52,274 nt of DNA from NCBI GenBank assembly GCA_937902985.1, contig CALFNG010000029.1:1-52274 (forward strand), read 5' to 3'. Made by a program: the position numbers and the translations under genes. Source of the DNA: an uncultured Myxococcales bacterium. Its GTDB lineage: Bacteria > Myxococcota_A > Polyangia > Polyangiales > Polyangiaceae. Each line of letters begins with the position of its first letter. Positions within the stretch are counted from its first letter, which is position 1. Of the stretch, positions 17,406 through 24,790 are shown one piece after another. The notes under the pieces were generated by a model that saw only the letters and a program-made list of their open reading frames with translations, ran no database searches and was not told the origin of the DNA.

Positions 17406-17879
17406 ATGGATGTCCGCCGCATCACAAAAGGCGACTTCGACCGGATCGTCGAGGTCATCGATCACTGGTGGGGCGGGCCGATCAGCACGTTCGCGCATCC
17501 CATCTTCTTCTACGAGCTCGGCGGAGAGGCGCTCGTCGTCGAAGAGGGCGAGCTGATGATCGGGTTTCTCCTGGGCTTTCTCGCTACGGGGACCGGCGCC
17601 CCGCACGCCGGACCCCAAGAGACCGGGCCGCGCATCGGCTACGTCCACCTCGTCGGCATCCACCCCGACTATCGGCGGCGCGGCGTGGGACGGCTCCTTT
17701 ACGATCGTTTCACGCAAGACTGCCGCGCGGCGGGATGTGTGGGAATGAAAGCGATCACCGCGCCGGGAGCCGAGGGCTCGATCCGATTTCACGTGGCGCT
17801 CGGTTGGGACGTGCAAGAGGTCGAGGACTACGCCGGACCCGGCCGGCGCCGCGTCGTGTTCGTGAAGCGCCTCGCCTGA
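17406..17879 (+). CDS. GNAT-family N-acetyltransferase
   Basis: This 157-residue protein shows the GNAT fold: a first strand MDVRRITKGDFDRIVEV, a central strand YVHLVGIHPDYRR, and the acetyl-CoA pyrophosphate loop RRRGVGRLLYDRF (R/Q-x-x-G-x-G/A). The end, GWDVQEVEDYAGPGRRRVVFVK, fits the final strands. The acceptor substrate cannot be deduced. It is divergent from rpe and one base precedes an upstream-possible GTG of the next gene. Confidence 0.88.
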   Translation: MDVRRITKGDFDRIVEVIDHWWGGPISTFAHPIFFYELGGEALVVEEGELMIGFLLGFLATGTGAPHAGPQETGPRIGYVHLVGIHPDYRRRGVGRLLYDRFTQDCRAAGCVGMKAITAPGAEGSIRFHVALGWDVQEVEDYAGPGRRRVVFVKRLA

Positions 17880-17928
17880 GGTGCGCGATCCACTCCGCAC
17901 CGCCCGTTCGAGGCGTATACTGTTCGGC

Positions 17929-18468
17929 GTGATCCCTTCGAACGCAACCAAGGCGCAGGTGCGCGAGGCGCACGAATCACCGATCACGATCGCGACGCTC
18001 CGCGAGATAGGCCTGTTCGGGGCGCTGAGCGACGACGTACTCGAACGGCTCTCCAAGATGTTGAAGACGATGCGCGTCAGCCCGGGAGACACGATCTTCC
18101 ACGAGGGCGACGGCTCGGGTCGCGAGATGTACGTGGTGCTCGACGGTGAGATGGAAGTGTCGAAGCGCAGCCGTCGCGGGCGTGACATGCGCGTGGCCAT
18201 TCTCGGCCCCAACGATTGCTTCGGCGAGATGTCGATGATCGACATGCAAAACCGATCCGCGACGGTGAGAGCGCTCGCGCCGTCTCGCTTGCTCAGGGTC
18301 ACGAGCGAAGACATGGACGCCCTCTACCGGGCCGATCTCAAGTCCTATGCGCTCATCGTGCTCAACATCGCGCGCGACATGTCGCGGCGGCTTCGCGTGA
18401 CCGACGGCATTCTCGCCGACTTCACCGCCAACGTCCTCGACGAGTACGTCGCCGCCAAGCGCCCCTGA
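17929..18468 (+). CDS. Cyclic nucleotide-binding (CRP-like effector domain) protein
   Basis: This 179-residue protein contains one cyclic-nucleotide-binding beta-roll at about residues 20-130. Visible motifs are LFGALSDDVLERLSKML, VSPGDTIFHEGDGSGREMYVVLDGEMEV and the phosphate-binding cassette DCFGEMSMIDMQNRSATVRA. The cassette has GEMS and RSAT, close to the GE-L and R-A-T pattern of functional sites. No helix-turn-helix follows, so it is not a complete CRP transcription factor; the C-terminus is helical. The GTG at 17929 is preferred. A TATACT hexamer ends eight bases before it, which could even give a leaderless transcript. A GTG at 17881 would add 16 residues. Confidence 0.85.
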   Translation: MIPSNATKAQVREAHESPITIATLREIGLFGALSDDVLERLSKMLKTMRVSPGDTIFHEGDGSGREMYVVLDGEMEVSKRSRRGRDMRVAILGPNDCFGEMSMIDMQNRSATVRALAPSRLLRVTSEDMDALYRADLKSYALIVLNIARDMSRRLRVTDGILADFTANVLDEYVAAKRP

Positions 18469-18477
18469 ATCGGGCGG

Positions 18478-18493
18478 CCGCCGCTCGCGGCGG
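18478..18493. terminator. GC-rich hairpin between convergent genes
   Basis: A perfect seven-base stem CCGCCGC/GCGGCGG with a two-base centre lies directly after the stop of the cyclic-nucleotide-binding gene and before the convergent lipoprotein gene. There is no T-tract. It is suggested as a terminator from position and stem stability only. Confidence 0.4.
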
Positions 18494-18517
18494 GGTCACT
18501 CGGCCGAAGCCTCCGGG

Positions 18518-18979
18518 TCAATAGGCTGCCGAATCGACCGTGCCATCGTTGAGACCGGCGTCCGCGCTGGCGTCAGTCAGCGTCGCGTCCGGAACGCTCG
18601 CGTCCGCCGTCCCGCTGTCCTCTCGGGCCGCATCCAAGCCGGCATCGCTGTTGGCGTCTGCTGGCGGGGGCCCGCTGTCTGCAACTGGGGCGTCGTTCGA
18701 CGCGTCGTCCCCCGTGGCGTCGCCGTTTCCGGGTGGGGACGAAGCGTCGACGCTCCTCGCTGTGCCCGAGCCTCCGTCGCTGGTACCGGAGCTTCCGCCG
18801 GCGAAGCCGCTGCTACCTCCGCTGGACGCGCCCGCTCCGTCGCCGCCACCCGACAAGTACGGCTGATCCTCGTCCGGCGGAAGCGGCTGAGGATTGAGAT
18901 TGCAGCTGGCGACGGCGCCCGCGACCGCCAGGGCAATGGCAACCGGAGACCCTCTGCGACAACGACTCAGACCTCCCAT
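18518..18979 (-). CDS. Low-complexity Ser/Gly/Asp/Ala-rich lipoprotein
   Basis: The signal peptide (RCRRGSPVAIALAVAGAVASC) ends in a lipobox with Cys26, followed by NLNPQPLPP. The remaining 120 residues are low-complexity, rich in Gly, Ser, Asp and Ala (for example GGSSGFAGGSSGTSDGGSG), with no folded domain visible. It is most likely a surface or periplasmic lipoprotein with a disordered tail. In this composition a spurious frame is possible, but the lipobox and signal peptide support a real gene. It is convergent with the cyclic-nucleotide-binding gene. Confidence 0.65.
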   Translation of the reverse strand: MGGLSRCRRGSPVAIALAVAGAVASCNLNPQPLPPDEDQPYLSGGGDGAGASSGGSSGFAGGSSGTSDGGSGTARSVDASSPPGNGDATGDDASNDAPVADSGPPPADANSDAGLDAAREDSGTADASVPDATLTDASADAGLNDGTVDSAAY

Positions 18980-19142
18980 TTCGCCATGCGGCAGAGGTGC
19001 ACGCCATGTGCCATTGCCCGCGCTCGAGAATTCCCTCGGGCGATGCGCCTCGACCTGCCTCGGGGATCCCGGTCCGGCTCACAGTGGCACACGAGGCCTT
19101 CCCGCCTTGAGAGACGTGGGCTCGCATGTTACCGCTCCCGAG

Positions 19143-19415
19143 ATGATCCCGCCGCGACCGCAGGCAGGAGCCCTGCCGCCGAAGCTCAAGCGAACGCTTG
19201 AGCTCACGTATGCGGTCGAAGGCGTGCTGTCGGCGCGGGTCTGGCAGTGGCCAGGCTGTGTCGCGGTCGGCGTTCGCGGCAATTGCGCCGCGTCGCCCAC
19301 CGAACTCCTCCGCCGCGTCGAGATCGCGGTAGCGGGGCTACGCAATCCCGACGAGCGCTGGGAGTTTGGCATCCTCGACGACGAGGCGCCCCTGCGACAG
19401 CCGTCGAGGGCGTGA
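19143..19415 (+). CDS. Small hypothetical protein, 90 residues
   Basis: The frame from ATG 19143 encodes a mixed-charge, apparently foldable protein (LKRTLELTYAVEGVLSARVWQWPGCVAVGVRG, then TELLRRVEIAVAGLRNPDERWEFGILDD). It has an alternating strand/helix character, unlike the Arg/Ala-rich shadows in other frames. No family was recognised. No strong ribosome-binding site is visible; the frame is open further upstream but that part looks non-coding. It is convergent with cdnL. Confidence 0.5.
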   Translation: MIPPRPQAGALPPKLKRTLELTYAVEGVLSARVWQWPGCVAVGVRGNCAASPTELLRRVEIAVAGLRNPDERWEFGILDDEAPLRQPSRA

Positions 19416-19485
19416 CGAGCGGCGGCGCAGCCGTCCGCGTCAGGGAGGTCACGACGGAGGCGGTCGCGCTATGCGCGAAGGCCTC

Positions 19486-19992
19486 CTAGTTCGCGACGAA
19501 GATCGCTTCGATCTCCGTTTTGACCTGCTCTTCCGTCTGCTTGCGCGCGATCGCAATCTCTTTGACGATAAGGGTCCGCGCCGTGTCGAGCATGCGGCGC
19601 TCACCGAAGCTGAGCTGCTTGTCGGTCTTCAGCCGGTAGAGGTCGCGGAGCACTTCGGCGACGTCGTAGATCGAGCCCGTCTTGATCTTGTCCATGAAGC
19701 CGCGGTAACGGCGGTTCCAGGTCTGATTGTCGAATGCAATCGTTCGTTCCCTAAGAATATCGAAGATTTCGCGGATCTCCTGCTCGCTGATAACCTGACG
19801 GAGACCGACGGCCCCGGCGTTGGCCACAGGCACCATGATCTTGCGATCGGTATCCAGGATTCGCAGTACGTAAAACTGCTGCCGCATGCCGGCGATGTCC
19901 TTTTCCTCGATACGGATAACTTCCGCAACGCCTTGGGCGGGGTACACGGCCTTGTCGCCCACCTTGAACTTGACGTCGGTAGCAGCTTGCAT
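19486..19992 (-). CDS. cdnL: CarD/CdnL-family RNA polymerase-binding regulator
   Basis: The protein has 168 residues. The N-terminal RNA-polymerase-interacting Tudor-like domain (KFKVGDKAVYPAQGVAEVIRIEEKD...YVLRIL) covers about residues 8-70. The C-terminal helical domain contains WNRRYRGFMDKIKTGSIYDVAEVLRDLYRLK and GERRMLDTARTLIVKEIA, typical of CdnL/CarD proteins that stabilise open complexes at rRNA and other sigma-A promoters. It lacks the HMGA-like extension of Myxococcus CarD, so CdnL is the better name. The start at 19992 is set by AGGAG seven bases upstream. A sigma-70 promoter at 20171-20199 implies a 5' leader of about 170 bases. Confidence 0.93.
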   Translation of the reverse strand: MQAATDVKFKVGDKAVYPAQGVAEVIRIEEKDIAGMRQQFYVLRILDTDRKIMVPVANAGAVGLRQVISEQEIREIFDILRERTIAFDNQTWNRRYRGFMDKIKTGSIYDVAEVLRDLYRLKTDKQLSFGERRMLDTARTLIVKEIAIARKQTEEQVKTEIEAIFVAN

Positions 19993-20166
19993 AGCGTCTC
20001 CTTGAGTGATCCGCGCCCGACGAGGTCTTTCAATCGTAAGCCGCGCGCGGTGCCCCCATCCTGAAAGCACGTAACCTGCGGCGAGAACGAGAAAGCCTCG
20101 AAGTTCATTCCTGGCCGAAACCGTTACGGGCCGAGTCAGTCAGCCCGAGGCCATGAAGAGAGGCAC

Positions 20167-20182
20167 GCGCACTGTAGTGCGC
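20167..20182. repeat. 16-bp inverted repeat over the cdnL promoter -10
   Basis: GCGCACT, a GT centre and AGTGCGC form perfect seven-base arms that contain the -10 hexamer of the minus-strand promoter. The position is that expected of an operator bound by a dimeric repressor, or of a transcript-start hairpin. No protein is known from the sequence. Confidence 0.6.
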
Positions 20183-20199
20183 TAGGGTCGCTTTGTCAA
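20171..20199 (-). promoter_or_regulatory. Sigma-70 promoter for cdnL
   Basis: Read on the minus strand: TTGACA at 20199-20194, a 17-base spacer and TACAGT at 20176-20171. The -35 is a perfect consensus and the -10 matches four of six. The -35 overlaps the stop codon of the upstream ppx gene. Transcription would begin near 20164, about 170 bases before the cdnL start codon. Confidence 0.75.
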
Positions 20200-21182
20200 C
20201 GACTGCCGCGGGTGTGGGGCAAGCTATCGAAGACGTTGCGAATCGACGGGTCGCCGTGCTCTTCGGCAAGTTCCGCAGCGAGACCCCATCGCACGCCGCG
20301 GTCGGAGATCACGACGTCGTTGACGTTCCAGTGGTCGAGAAGCGCCAGCGCGATGCAGCCGCCCGCGACGATCACGTCGGCGCGTTTTGGCTCCATTCCG
20401 GCGATGCGGCGTCGTGAGTCGAGGTCGACCCGTGCGAGGCGGTCGACGACGCGCCGCAGTTCATCGCGCTTCATCGTGTGACCATGAACGCGAGCGCCGT
20501 CGTATGGCGAGAGCCCGAGTTCAATAGCGGCCAGCGTTGTCATCGTACCGGCGATGCCGAACGGCGGATGAGGGCTCCGCAGCGGCGGCACCGCTGCAAA
20601 GGCCTCGCGAGCCGCTCGTGAGAGCGCGCCGAACTCGTCGGCAGTGAGAGGGTCGTGGGAGACGTGTCGCTCGGTGAGGCGCACGCTTCCGATGTCGAAG
20701 CTCGCTCCGTATTCGACGGTCGGCCGGCCGGCGCCCAGTCGTCCGAAGACCACCTCGGTGCTCCCTCCCCCGATGTCGAAGACCGCGAGCTCCGCGTGTT
20801 CGGCCGCATCGAGGCCGCCAAGCGCGCCGCGAAACGTGAGACGAGCTTCTTCGCTGCCGCTCACGATTCGCACGGCGACGCCGAACGCGGACTGGATATG
20901 CCTTGCGAGCTCTTCGCCGCCGGCCGCGTCGCGCATCGCGCTGGTACCGACGACGGCGATGCGTTCCGCGCGAAGATTCCCGACGACTTCGGCATATGCG
21001 TCGAGGCAAGCCTCGGTGCGCGCTATCGCGGCGGCCGACAGACGTCGATTCACGTCGACGCCTTCGCCCAGTCTCGTGATGGTCGCTCGCTCGTCGAGCG
21101 CGACGAGAGCGCCATCGGCGCGCCGTTCGGCGATCAGGAGAAGAACGGTATTCGTCCCGATGTCGATCGTCGCGACTCGCAT
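20196..21182 (-). CDS. ppx: Exopolyphosphatase / pppGpp phosphohydrolase family
   Basis: This 328-residue protein of the Ppx/GppA actin-like ATPase fold has phosphate-1 motif DIGTNTVLLLIAE at about 6-18, phosphate-2 motif FDIGGGSTEVVFG, GTSAMRDA, and GIAGTMTTLAAIELGL as the adenosine-like region. The C-terminal RADVIVAGGCIALALLDHWNVNDVVISDRGVRWGL is characteristic. It has the short, two-domain length, without the helical C-terminal regulatory domains of E. coli Ppx. Polyphosphate degradation or pppGpp hydrolysis cannot be separated by sequence. ATG 21182 starts exactly at the first strand. Upstream on the same strand is the OmpA-type lipoprotein gene (59-base gap). Confidence 0.9.
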   Translation of the reverse strand: MRVATIDIGTNTVLLLIAERRADGALVALDERATITRLGEGVDVNRRLSAAAIARTEACLDAYAEVVGNLRAERIAVVGTSAMRDAAGGEELARHIQSAFGVAVRIVSGSEEARLTFRGALGGLDAAEHAELAVFDIGGGSTEVVFGRLGAGRPTVEYGASFDIGSVRLTERHVSHDPLTADEFGALSRAAREAFAAVPPLRSPHPPFGIAGTMTTLAAIELGLSPYDGARVHGHTMKRDELRRVVDRLARVDLDSRRRIAGMEPKRADVIVAGGCIALALLDHWNVNDVVISDRGVRWGLAAELAEEHGDPSIRNVFDSLPHTRGSR

Positions 21183-21241
21183 CGGCACCCTGGCGGCGAG
21201 CGCGGCGGGGACGGTCGAACGGACCGACCCCGCCCACGATC

Positions 21242-22087
21242 TCAGTTCGCGAGATCCTTCAGGTTGAGCATCTCTTCGACGTTCGGTTGAAGGACCAGTT
21301 CGACGCGGCGGTTCTTGCCCTCTTCTTCGCGCGTCTGCTGCTCCACGGTGCCGGCGACGGGGTCCATCATACCGTACCCGGCCGCCGCCCAGTGAATCGG
21401 ATTGAGCCCTCCACCTGCCGGAATTCCCTTCTCGCCGCCCTTGTCCGGCGAAACGAGGAACGTGACGACCTGGCGCGCTCGCATGACGCTGAGTCCCCAG
21501 TTGTCGAAGTACTGGCCCGCGTACGGCTCCTTGTCGGTGTGGCCGGCGACCTGGAAGTTGCGCGTGCTCAGCGTCGAGTCTCCGCTGATGACGTCCGCAA
21601 CTTGCTTGAGGATCTTCTTGCCGTCCGGCTTGAGAGAGTCCTTGCCCGAATCGAACAGAATGTCGCCCGGGAGCTGAATCACCATTCGGTTGTTTCGAAC
21701 GACGACCTTCAGGCCAGCGCTCGTCAGCTTGTCGAGCCTTGCCTTCAGGTCGCGAAAGCGCGCCTTCATGTCGTCGAGCTGCTTCAGGCGCGCCTCGTAC
21801 TCCGACATGGCCTGGCGCAGCTTCGACTTCTCCTCTTCGGACTTCGAGAGGTCGACCCCCAGGCCTTTGAGCTTGGCGGTGAGGTCGTCGATCTGCTGCT
21901 GAGCGGCGGCGAACTTCTGGTCGTCGTCGACATGCCGCTTGTTCGAAGCGTCGAGATCGGCCTTCAACTTGGCGATGTCGCGCTGCGCTTGCTGCCATTC
22001 GTCTTCACTGTGACCGCAGCCGGCAAGCGCGAACATCGCGAAGCATGCGACGAGTAGCGCGCCGATGCGGCTCTTCAAAATATGCAT
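21242..22087 (-). CDS. OmpA-family lipoprotein with coiled coil
   Basis: A signal peptide ends in the lipobox LAGC (Cys24). Residues about 28-130 are a long heptad-rich coiled coil (KLKADLDASNKRHVDDDQKFAAAQQQI and onward). The C-terminal OmpA/MotB peptidoglycan-binding domain follows, with ILFDSGKDSLKPDGKKIL, the ligand-binding region VAGHTDKEPY, LSVMRARQVVTFL and the final NRRVELVLQPN. It probably tethers the outer membrane to peptidoglycan, with the coiled coil spanning the periplasm. A sigma-70 promoter lies upstream at 22122-22150. It is divergent from the H1-like gene. Confidence 0.93.
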   Translation of the reverse strand: MHILKSRIGALLVACFAMFALAGCGHSEDEWQQAQRDIAKLKADLDASNKRHVDDDQKFAAAQQQIDDLTAKLKGLGVDLSKSEEEKSKLRQAMSEYEARLKQLDDMKARFRDLKARLDKLTSAGLKVVVRNNRMVIQLPGDILFDSGKDSLKPDGKKILKQVADVISGDSTLSTRNFQVAGHTDKEPYAGQYFDNWGLSVMRARQVVTFLVSPDKGGEKGIPAGGGLNPIHWAAAGYGMMDPVAGTVEQQTREEEGKNRRVELVLQPNVEEMLNLKDLAN

Positions 22088-22121
22088 CGGTAACCTCGTA
22101 GTAATTTCGTGAAGCTACGCG

Positions 22122-22150
22122 ACGGTATCGACCGCGTCTGACAGGGTCAA
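22122..22150 (-). promoter_or_regulatory. Sigma-70 promoter for the OmpA-family lipoprotein gene
   Basis: On the minus strand: TTGACC (22150-22145), a 17-base spacer and TACCGT (22127-22122). Transcription would start about 28 bases upstream of the start codon at 22087. Confidence 0.65.
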
Positions 22151-22217
22151 GGGACCGATCGCGCGCTCCGCCATCACCTCGCGGCAGCCATCGCTTGACG
22201 TCGCGAAATCAAGGGCG

Positions 22218-22235
22218 GTCAACTTTTTTGTTGAC
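22218..22235. repeat. Inverted repeat GTCAAC-T6-GTTGAC at the H1-like promoter
   Basis: Perfect six-base arms flank a run of six T. The right arm overlaps the -35 element of the H1-like promoter, so a bound protein would block or recruit RNA polymerase. The T-run is unusual in this GC-rich DNA and may also bend the site. Confidence 0.6.
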
Positions 22236-22259
22236 AGGTAACGTACGTGACCATATACG
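22231..22259 (+). promoter_or_regulatory. Sigma-70 promoter for the H1-like gene
   Basis: TTGACA (22231-22236), a 17-base spacer and TATACG (22254-22259). It is the strongest promoter match found in the window. Transcription would begin near 22266, about 30 bases before ATG 22297. Confidence 0.78.
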
Positions 22260-22296
22260 TCATCTCAGATCCAACCCCACCTTTAGGAGGACGACC

Positions 22297-22593
22297 ATGG
22301 CAGCGAAGAAGGGTGCGAAGAAGGCAGCCAAAAAAGGCGGCAAGAAGACGAAGACCACGAAGAAGGCAGCCAAGACGGCGAAGAAGCCCGCAAAGCGAAA
22401 AGCTGCAAAAAAGCCAGCTAAGCGGGCAGCCGCCAGAAAGCCCGTGAAAAGGGCGGCGCCTCGATCCGCAGCGAAGAAGACTCCCGCGGCGGCGTCCAAA
22501 GGCGCTCCGAAGGCCGCTCCGCCGGCCGGCGTGCCGTCACTGCTGGGCGGTACTCCGACGTCGAGCCACGGTGTCGACGACGGAGAAGAGTAG
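22297..22593 (+). CDS. Histone H1-like Lys/Ala/Pro-rich DNA-binding protein
   Basis: This 98-residue protein is made of KKAAKK, KKPAKR and RKPVKR-type repeats to about residue 75, then ends in an acidic tail (HGVDDGEE). The composition matches the C-terminal domain of eukaryotic H1 and bacterial H1-like nucleoproteins, which bind DNA without sequence specificity and compact chromatin. There is no globular domain. The start is fixed by AGGAGG seven bases upstream, one of the best ribosome-binding sites here. The near-consensus promoter suggests strong expression. Codon use is less GC-biased than its neighbours because of many AAG/AAA codons. Confidence 0.9.
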   Translation: MAAKKGAKKAAKKGGKKTKTTKKAAKTAKKPAKRKAAKKPAKRAAARKPVKRAAPRSAAKKTPAAASKGAPKAAPPAGVPSLLGGTPTSSHGVDDGEE

Positions 22594-22635
22594 GCTTTTC
22601 TTACGGTTGGCTCGGTCCCTTACGGTCCGAACCTC

Positions 22636-22709
22636 GCCCGCTTCGAAAACAAGGCGGGCTCCAAGACAACGGGCGTCTCCTCCTCACGGGGGTGGCGCCC
22701 ATTGTTTTT
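22636..22709 (+). terminator. Hairpins with T-tract downstream of the H1-like gene
   Basis: Two hairpins follow the gene. The first is GCCCGC/GCGGGC (22636-22659). The second pairs CAACGGGCG (starting 22667) with CGCCCATTG and is followed by TTTTT (to 22709), with one mismatch. The second has the layout of a rho-independent terminator. It lies between convergent genes and might serve both. Confidence 0.6.
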
Positions 22710-22725
22710 GGAGATCCGGACGCCT

Positions 22726-24336
22726 TCAATCGCCCAGATAGAGCTTCAGAGCCTCCGCCGCCGCGCGTCGATCGAACGGCGTCGTAGCGAGCTCGTCTCT
22801 CCGGGAGATAGCCTCGAACAGCTCGGTCAAGAAGGTCCTGAACCGCTCGGCTTCGGTGACCGCAGCCTCGAGCCGGGTCGGGTCGAGGAGATCGGCCTCC
22901 GTGAGGCTCGCCATCGCGCCCAAGAACGCGTCCACGTGCGGATAGTCGGCCGCGCGCAAGAGCGGATACCCCATGGCCCGGAAGTAGGCCATGAACTCGC
23001 GCGCGAACGTGAGCGGGGATCCCCCGAGCCAGCGCTCCTGCCCGAGTTCCTTCACCGATCGCGCCTTCAGCGCGAACGCACGCACGATCTGGGCGAACAT
23101 CCACACGTCTCTGCGCAGGCGTTCGCTCAACGCCCGGCGTGCCGACTCGTCGTCGAAGACGCCGCGAGCATCGAGCCGCGCCCCCAGGGAGCGGCCCAGG
23201 AACATGACCGCGTGCTGCAATGCGGGTCGCAAATTGGCCGTGAGGCTACCCACCGCGGCTCTAAGGTCGTCGAGCGAAGGAGAAGAATCCAGCGCCGGAA
23301 AGTCGCGCTCGAAGGCTCGGCGCATTTCGAGGCGGAGGCTGGCGGCCACACCCTCCAGCGTGGCCTTGATGTCGCGGAGCTCGTGGCCACGGGCCAGAAG
23401 CCGTTCGTAGTCCACCGCGATCTCGATGGCCGACGTGCGAAACACGTCGTCTTCGAAGCCGTTCGCGAGCAGCGGTCCTGCGCGCCGGCGAAGGTAGCCT
23501 GACAGCGCTCGCGCATCGGAGCGAAGCACGCTGAGCACCAGGTACACGAGCGATACGGATCGCTTCGGCGTCTCCGTCGCGTCGCGCGCGATGCTCTCCG
23601 CCAGTGCGATGTAGCGAAGCATCCGGAAGAGGGACAGCACCGTGAGCGCGACGAGGCGCCGGGCGTGCTCTCCCGAGACCCCTCGCATGAGTTCGAGCAT
23701 CTGAGAGTTCGTGATGCGGTCGAACTCGGGGCGGAACTCGAGGGCGTGCAGCGGGTTGAAGTACGTCGTCTGCGCGATCTCTCGCTGAGCCACCGCGAGG
23801 AGCGCGTAGAGCAGTCGAAACGGTACGCGCGGCAACCGGGTCAGCCCCGTGGTCACCTCGAGGAGATTCGTCATCGCCTGGCGAAGGACGAAGAGCGATT
23901 GCTCCGGCGCCTCTTGCGTCAGCGCTTCGCCCACGAGTCTCCTCCGCGCGCGATCGTCGGGGAGTACCGTTTCGAGATAGCGCTGAAAGACGAACGCGCG
24001 CTCACGCTCGGCGAGGAACGAGCGGCACGTGTGCACGATCCGAGTCAACGCTTCACGAACGATCGCCGCGTGTTCCCGAAAATCCTGTGCGACCACGGGG
24101 GTCTTCCGGGGCGGCCCGGGATGGTTGCGAGGATTGGAGAAGCACGCGAGGCCCTTCAACAGGATCTCGAGCTCGAAGAGGTGCTCGACCTTTCGGTCCA
24201 TCGTCATGCCCGCAAGCCAGGCCTCGCGCGCTTGCGCCTGTTCGCGGCGGAGACCGCGCGTGTCGCGCAAGAGGTCGTCGTACGCGTCTCGCTCTTCTGC
24301 GTTTCGGTCCGAGCCGGCGTTCACCACGCCTTGCAT
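22726..24336 (-). CDS. Conserved-looking hypothetical protein, 536 residues, helical
   Basis: No family was recognised. The protein looks soluble and almost entirely alpha-helical, with many Leu/Ala/Arg heptad-like stretches (for example RLVALTVLSLFRMLRYIALAE and ALSGYLRRRAGPLLANGF) and no signal peptide or obvious enzyme motif. Hydrophobic patches near FRLLYALLAVAQREI and SLVYLVLSVLR are too charged or short to be confident membrane spans. The start at 24336 is the first Met. It is divergent from the bufferin-like operon, sharing about 200 bases of upstream DNA; no link between them is proven. Codon pattern and amino-acid balance support a real gene. Confidence 0.7.
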   Translation of the reverse strand: MQGVVNAGSDRNAEERDAYDDLLRDTRGLRREQAQAREAWLAGMTMDRKVEHLFELEILLKGLACFSNPRNHPGPPRKTPVVAQDFREHAAIVREALTRIVHTCRSFLAERERAFVFQRYLETVLPDDRARRRLVGEALTQEAPEQSLFVLRQAMTNLLEVTTGLTRLPRVPFRLLYALLAVAQREIAQTTYFNPLHALEFRPEFDRITNSQMLELMRGVSGEHARRLVALTVLSLFRMLRYIALAESIARDATETPKRSVSLVYLVLSVLRSDARALSGYLRRRAGPLLANGFEDDVFRTSAIEIAVDYERLLARGHELRDIKATLEGVAASLRLEMRRAFERDFPALDSSPSLDDLRAAVGSLTANLRPALQHAVMFLGRSLGARLDARGVFDDESARRALSERLRRDVWMFAQIVRAFALKARSVKELGQERWLGGSPLTFAREFMAYFRAMGYPLLRAADYPHVDAFLGAMASLTEADLLDPTRLEAAVTEAERFRTFLTELFEAISRRDELATTPFDRRAAAEALKLYLGD

Positions 24337-24539
24337 GGTACTCGCGCGGGCGACGCGAGACGGTCCGAAGCGGTCGCGGGCGCGTCATCCGAGGCGCTGT
24401 CGAAAAAAGTGCGCTGGTCGCCCGATACCTCGCCTAGTCTTGGCGCGTAAGGATTCACCGACCCCGACGCGGCGTCGTCGGGACACGAACCCAAGGGAGA
24501 CGCTCTTCGCAAACGAGGAGCTGAGGAGACGAAGAAGCT

Positions 24540-24782
24540 ATGAACCTTGCGAAGACTCTGGCAGTTTCGGCCGTCGCGGGAATGCTGATGGGCTCTGCGA
24601 TCGGGTGTGGCGGCGGAAACGGCGCGACCCCGGGCGCGGCGGATCCGTCGGCCGCGGGAGGCAAGGCCTCGTGCAGCGCGAATGCTGCGCCTGCAGGCAG
24701 CGGCAAGTCGTCGTGCAGCGCCTCCGCTGCTCCCGGCAAGTCGTCGTGCAGCGCCTCCGCGGCGCCTGCTCCGAAGTACTGA
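24540..24782 (+). CDS. Candidate bufferin-like RiPP precursor (Cys-repeat lipoprotein)
   Basis: This 80-residue protein has a signal peptide with lipobox SAIGC (Cys23) and a short Gly/Ala/Pro spacer. Three repeats follow: GKASCSANAAP (41-51), GKSSCSASAAP (55-65) and GKSSCSASAAP (66-76), ending APKY. Each repeat has one cysteine in a K-x-S-C-S context; there are no other cysteines. The last two repeats are 33-base near-identical DNA units. It is followed by a hairpin, then MNIO (BufB-like) and DUF2063 (BufC-like) genes, the layout of bufferin operons, in which Cys of secreted precursors are converted to copper-binding heterocycles. Known bufferins use EGKCG-type motifs, so this core differs. 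Modification and metal binding are inference. An AGGAG lies 12 bases before ATG. Confidence 0.8.
   Translation: MNLAKTLAVSAVAGMLMGSAIGCGGGNGATPGAADPSAAGGKASCSANAAPAGSGKSSCSASAAPGKSSCSASAAPAPKY
24702..24767 (+). repeat. 33-bp tandem repeat encoding the precursor core
   Basis: Two adjacent units, each encoding GKSSCSASAAP, differ only at a few third positions near their ends (GCTGCTCCC against GCGGCGCCT). A more diverged third unit lies upstream (about 24660-24692). Such near-identity suggests recent duplication of the modified core. Confidence 0.8.
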
Positions 24783-24790
24783 GCGTCGAG

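Noticed and set aside
17330-17458. N-terminal extension of rpe to 17458
   Set aside because: It would overlap the divergent acetyltransferase gene start and has no epimerase homology.
24660-24770. Cys-rich small ORF as a GC-repeat artefact
   Set aside because: It has a proper signal peptide and lipobox, a ribosome-binding site and MNIO/DUF2063 genes downstream, so it is accepted as a gene.
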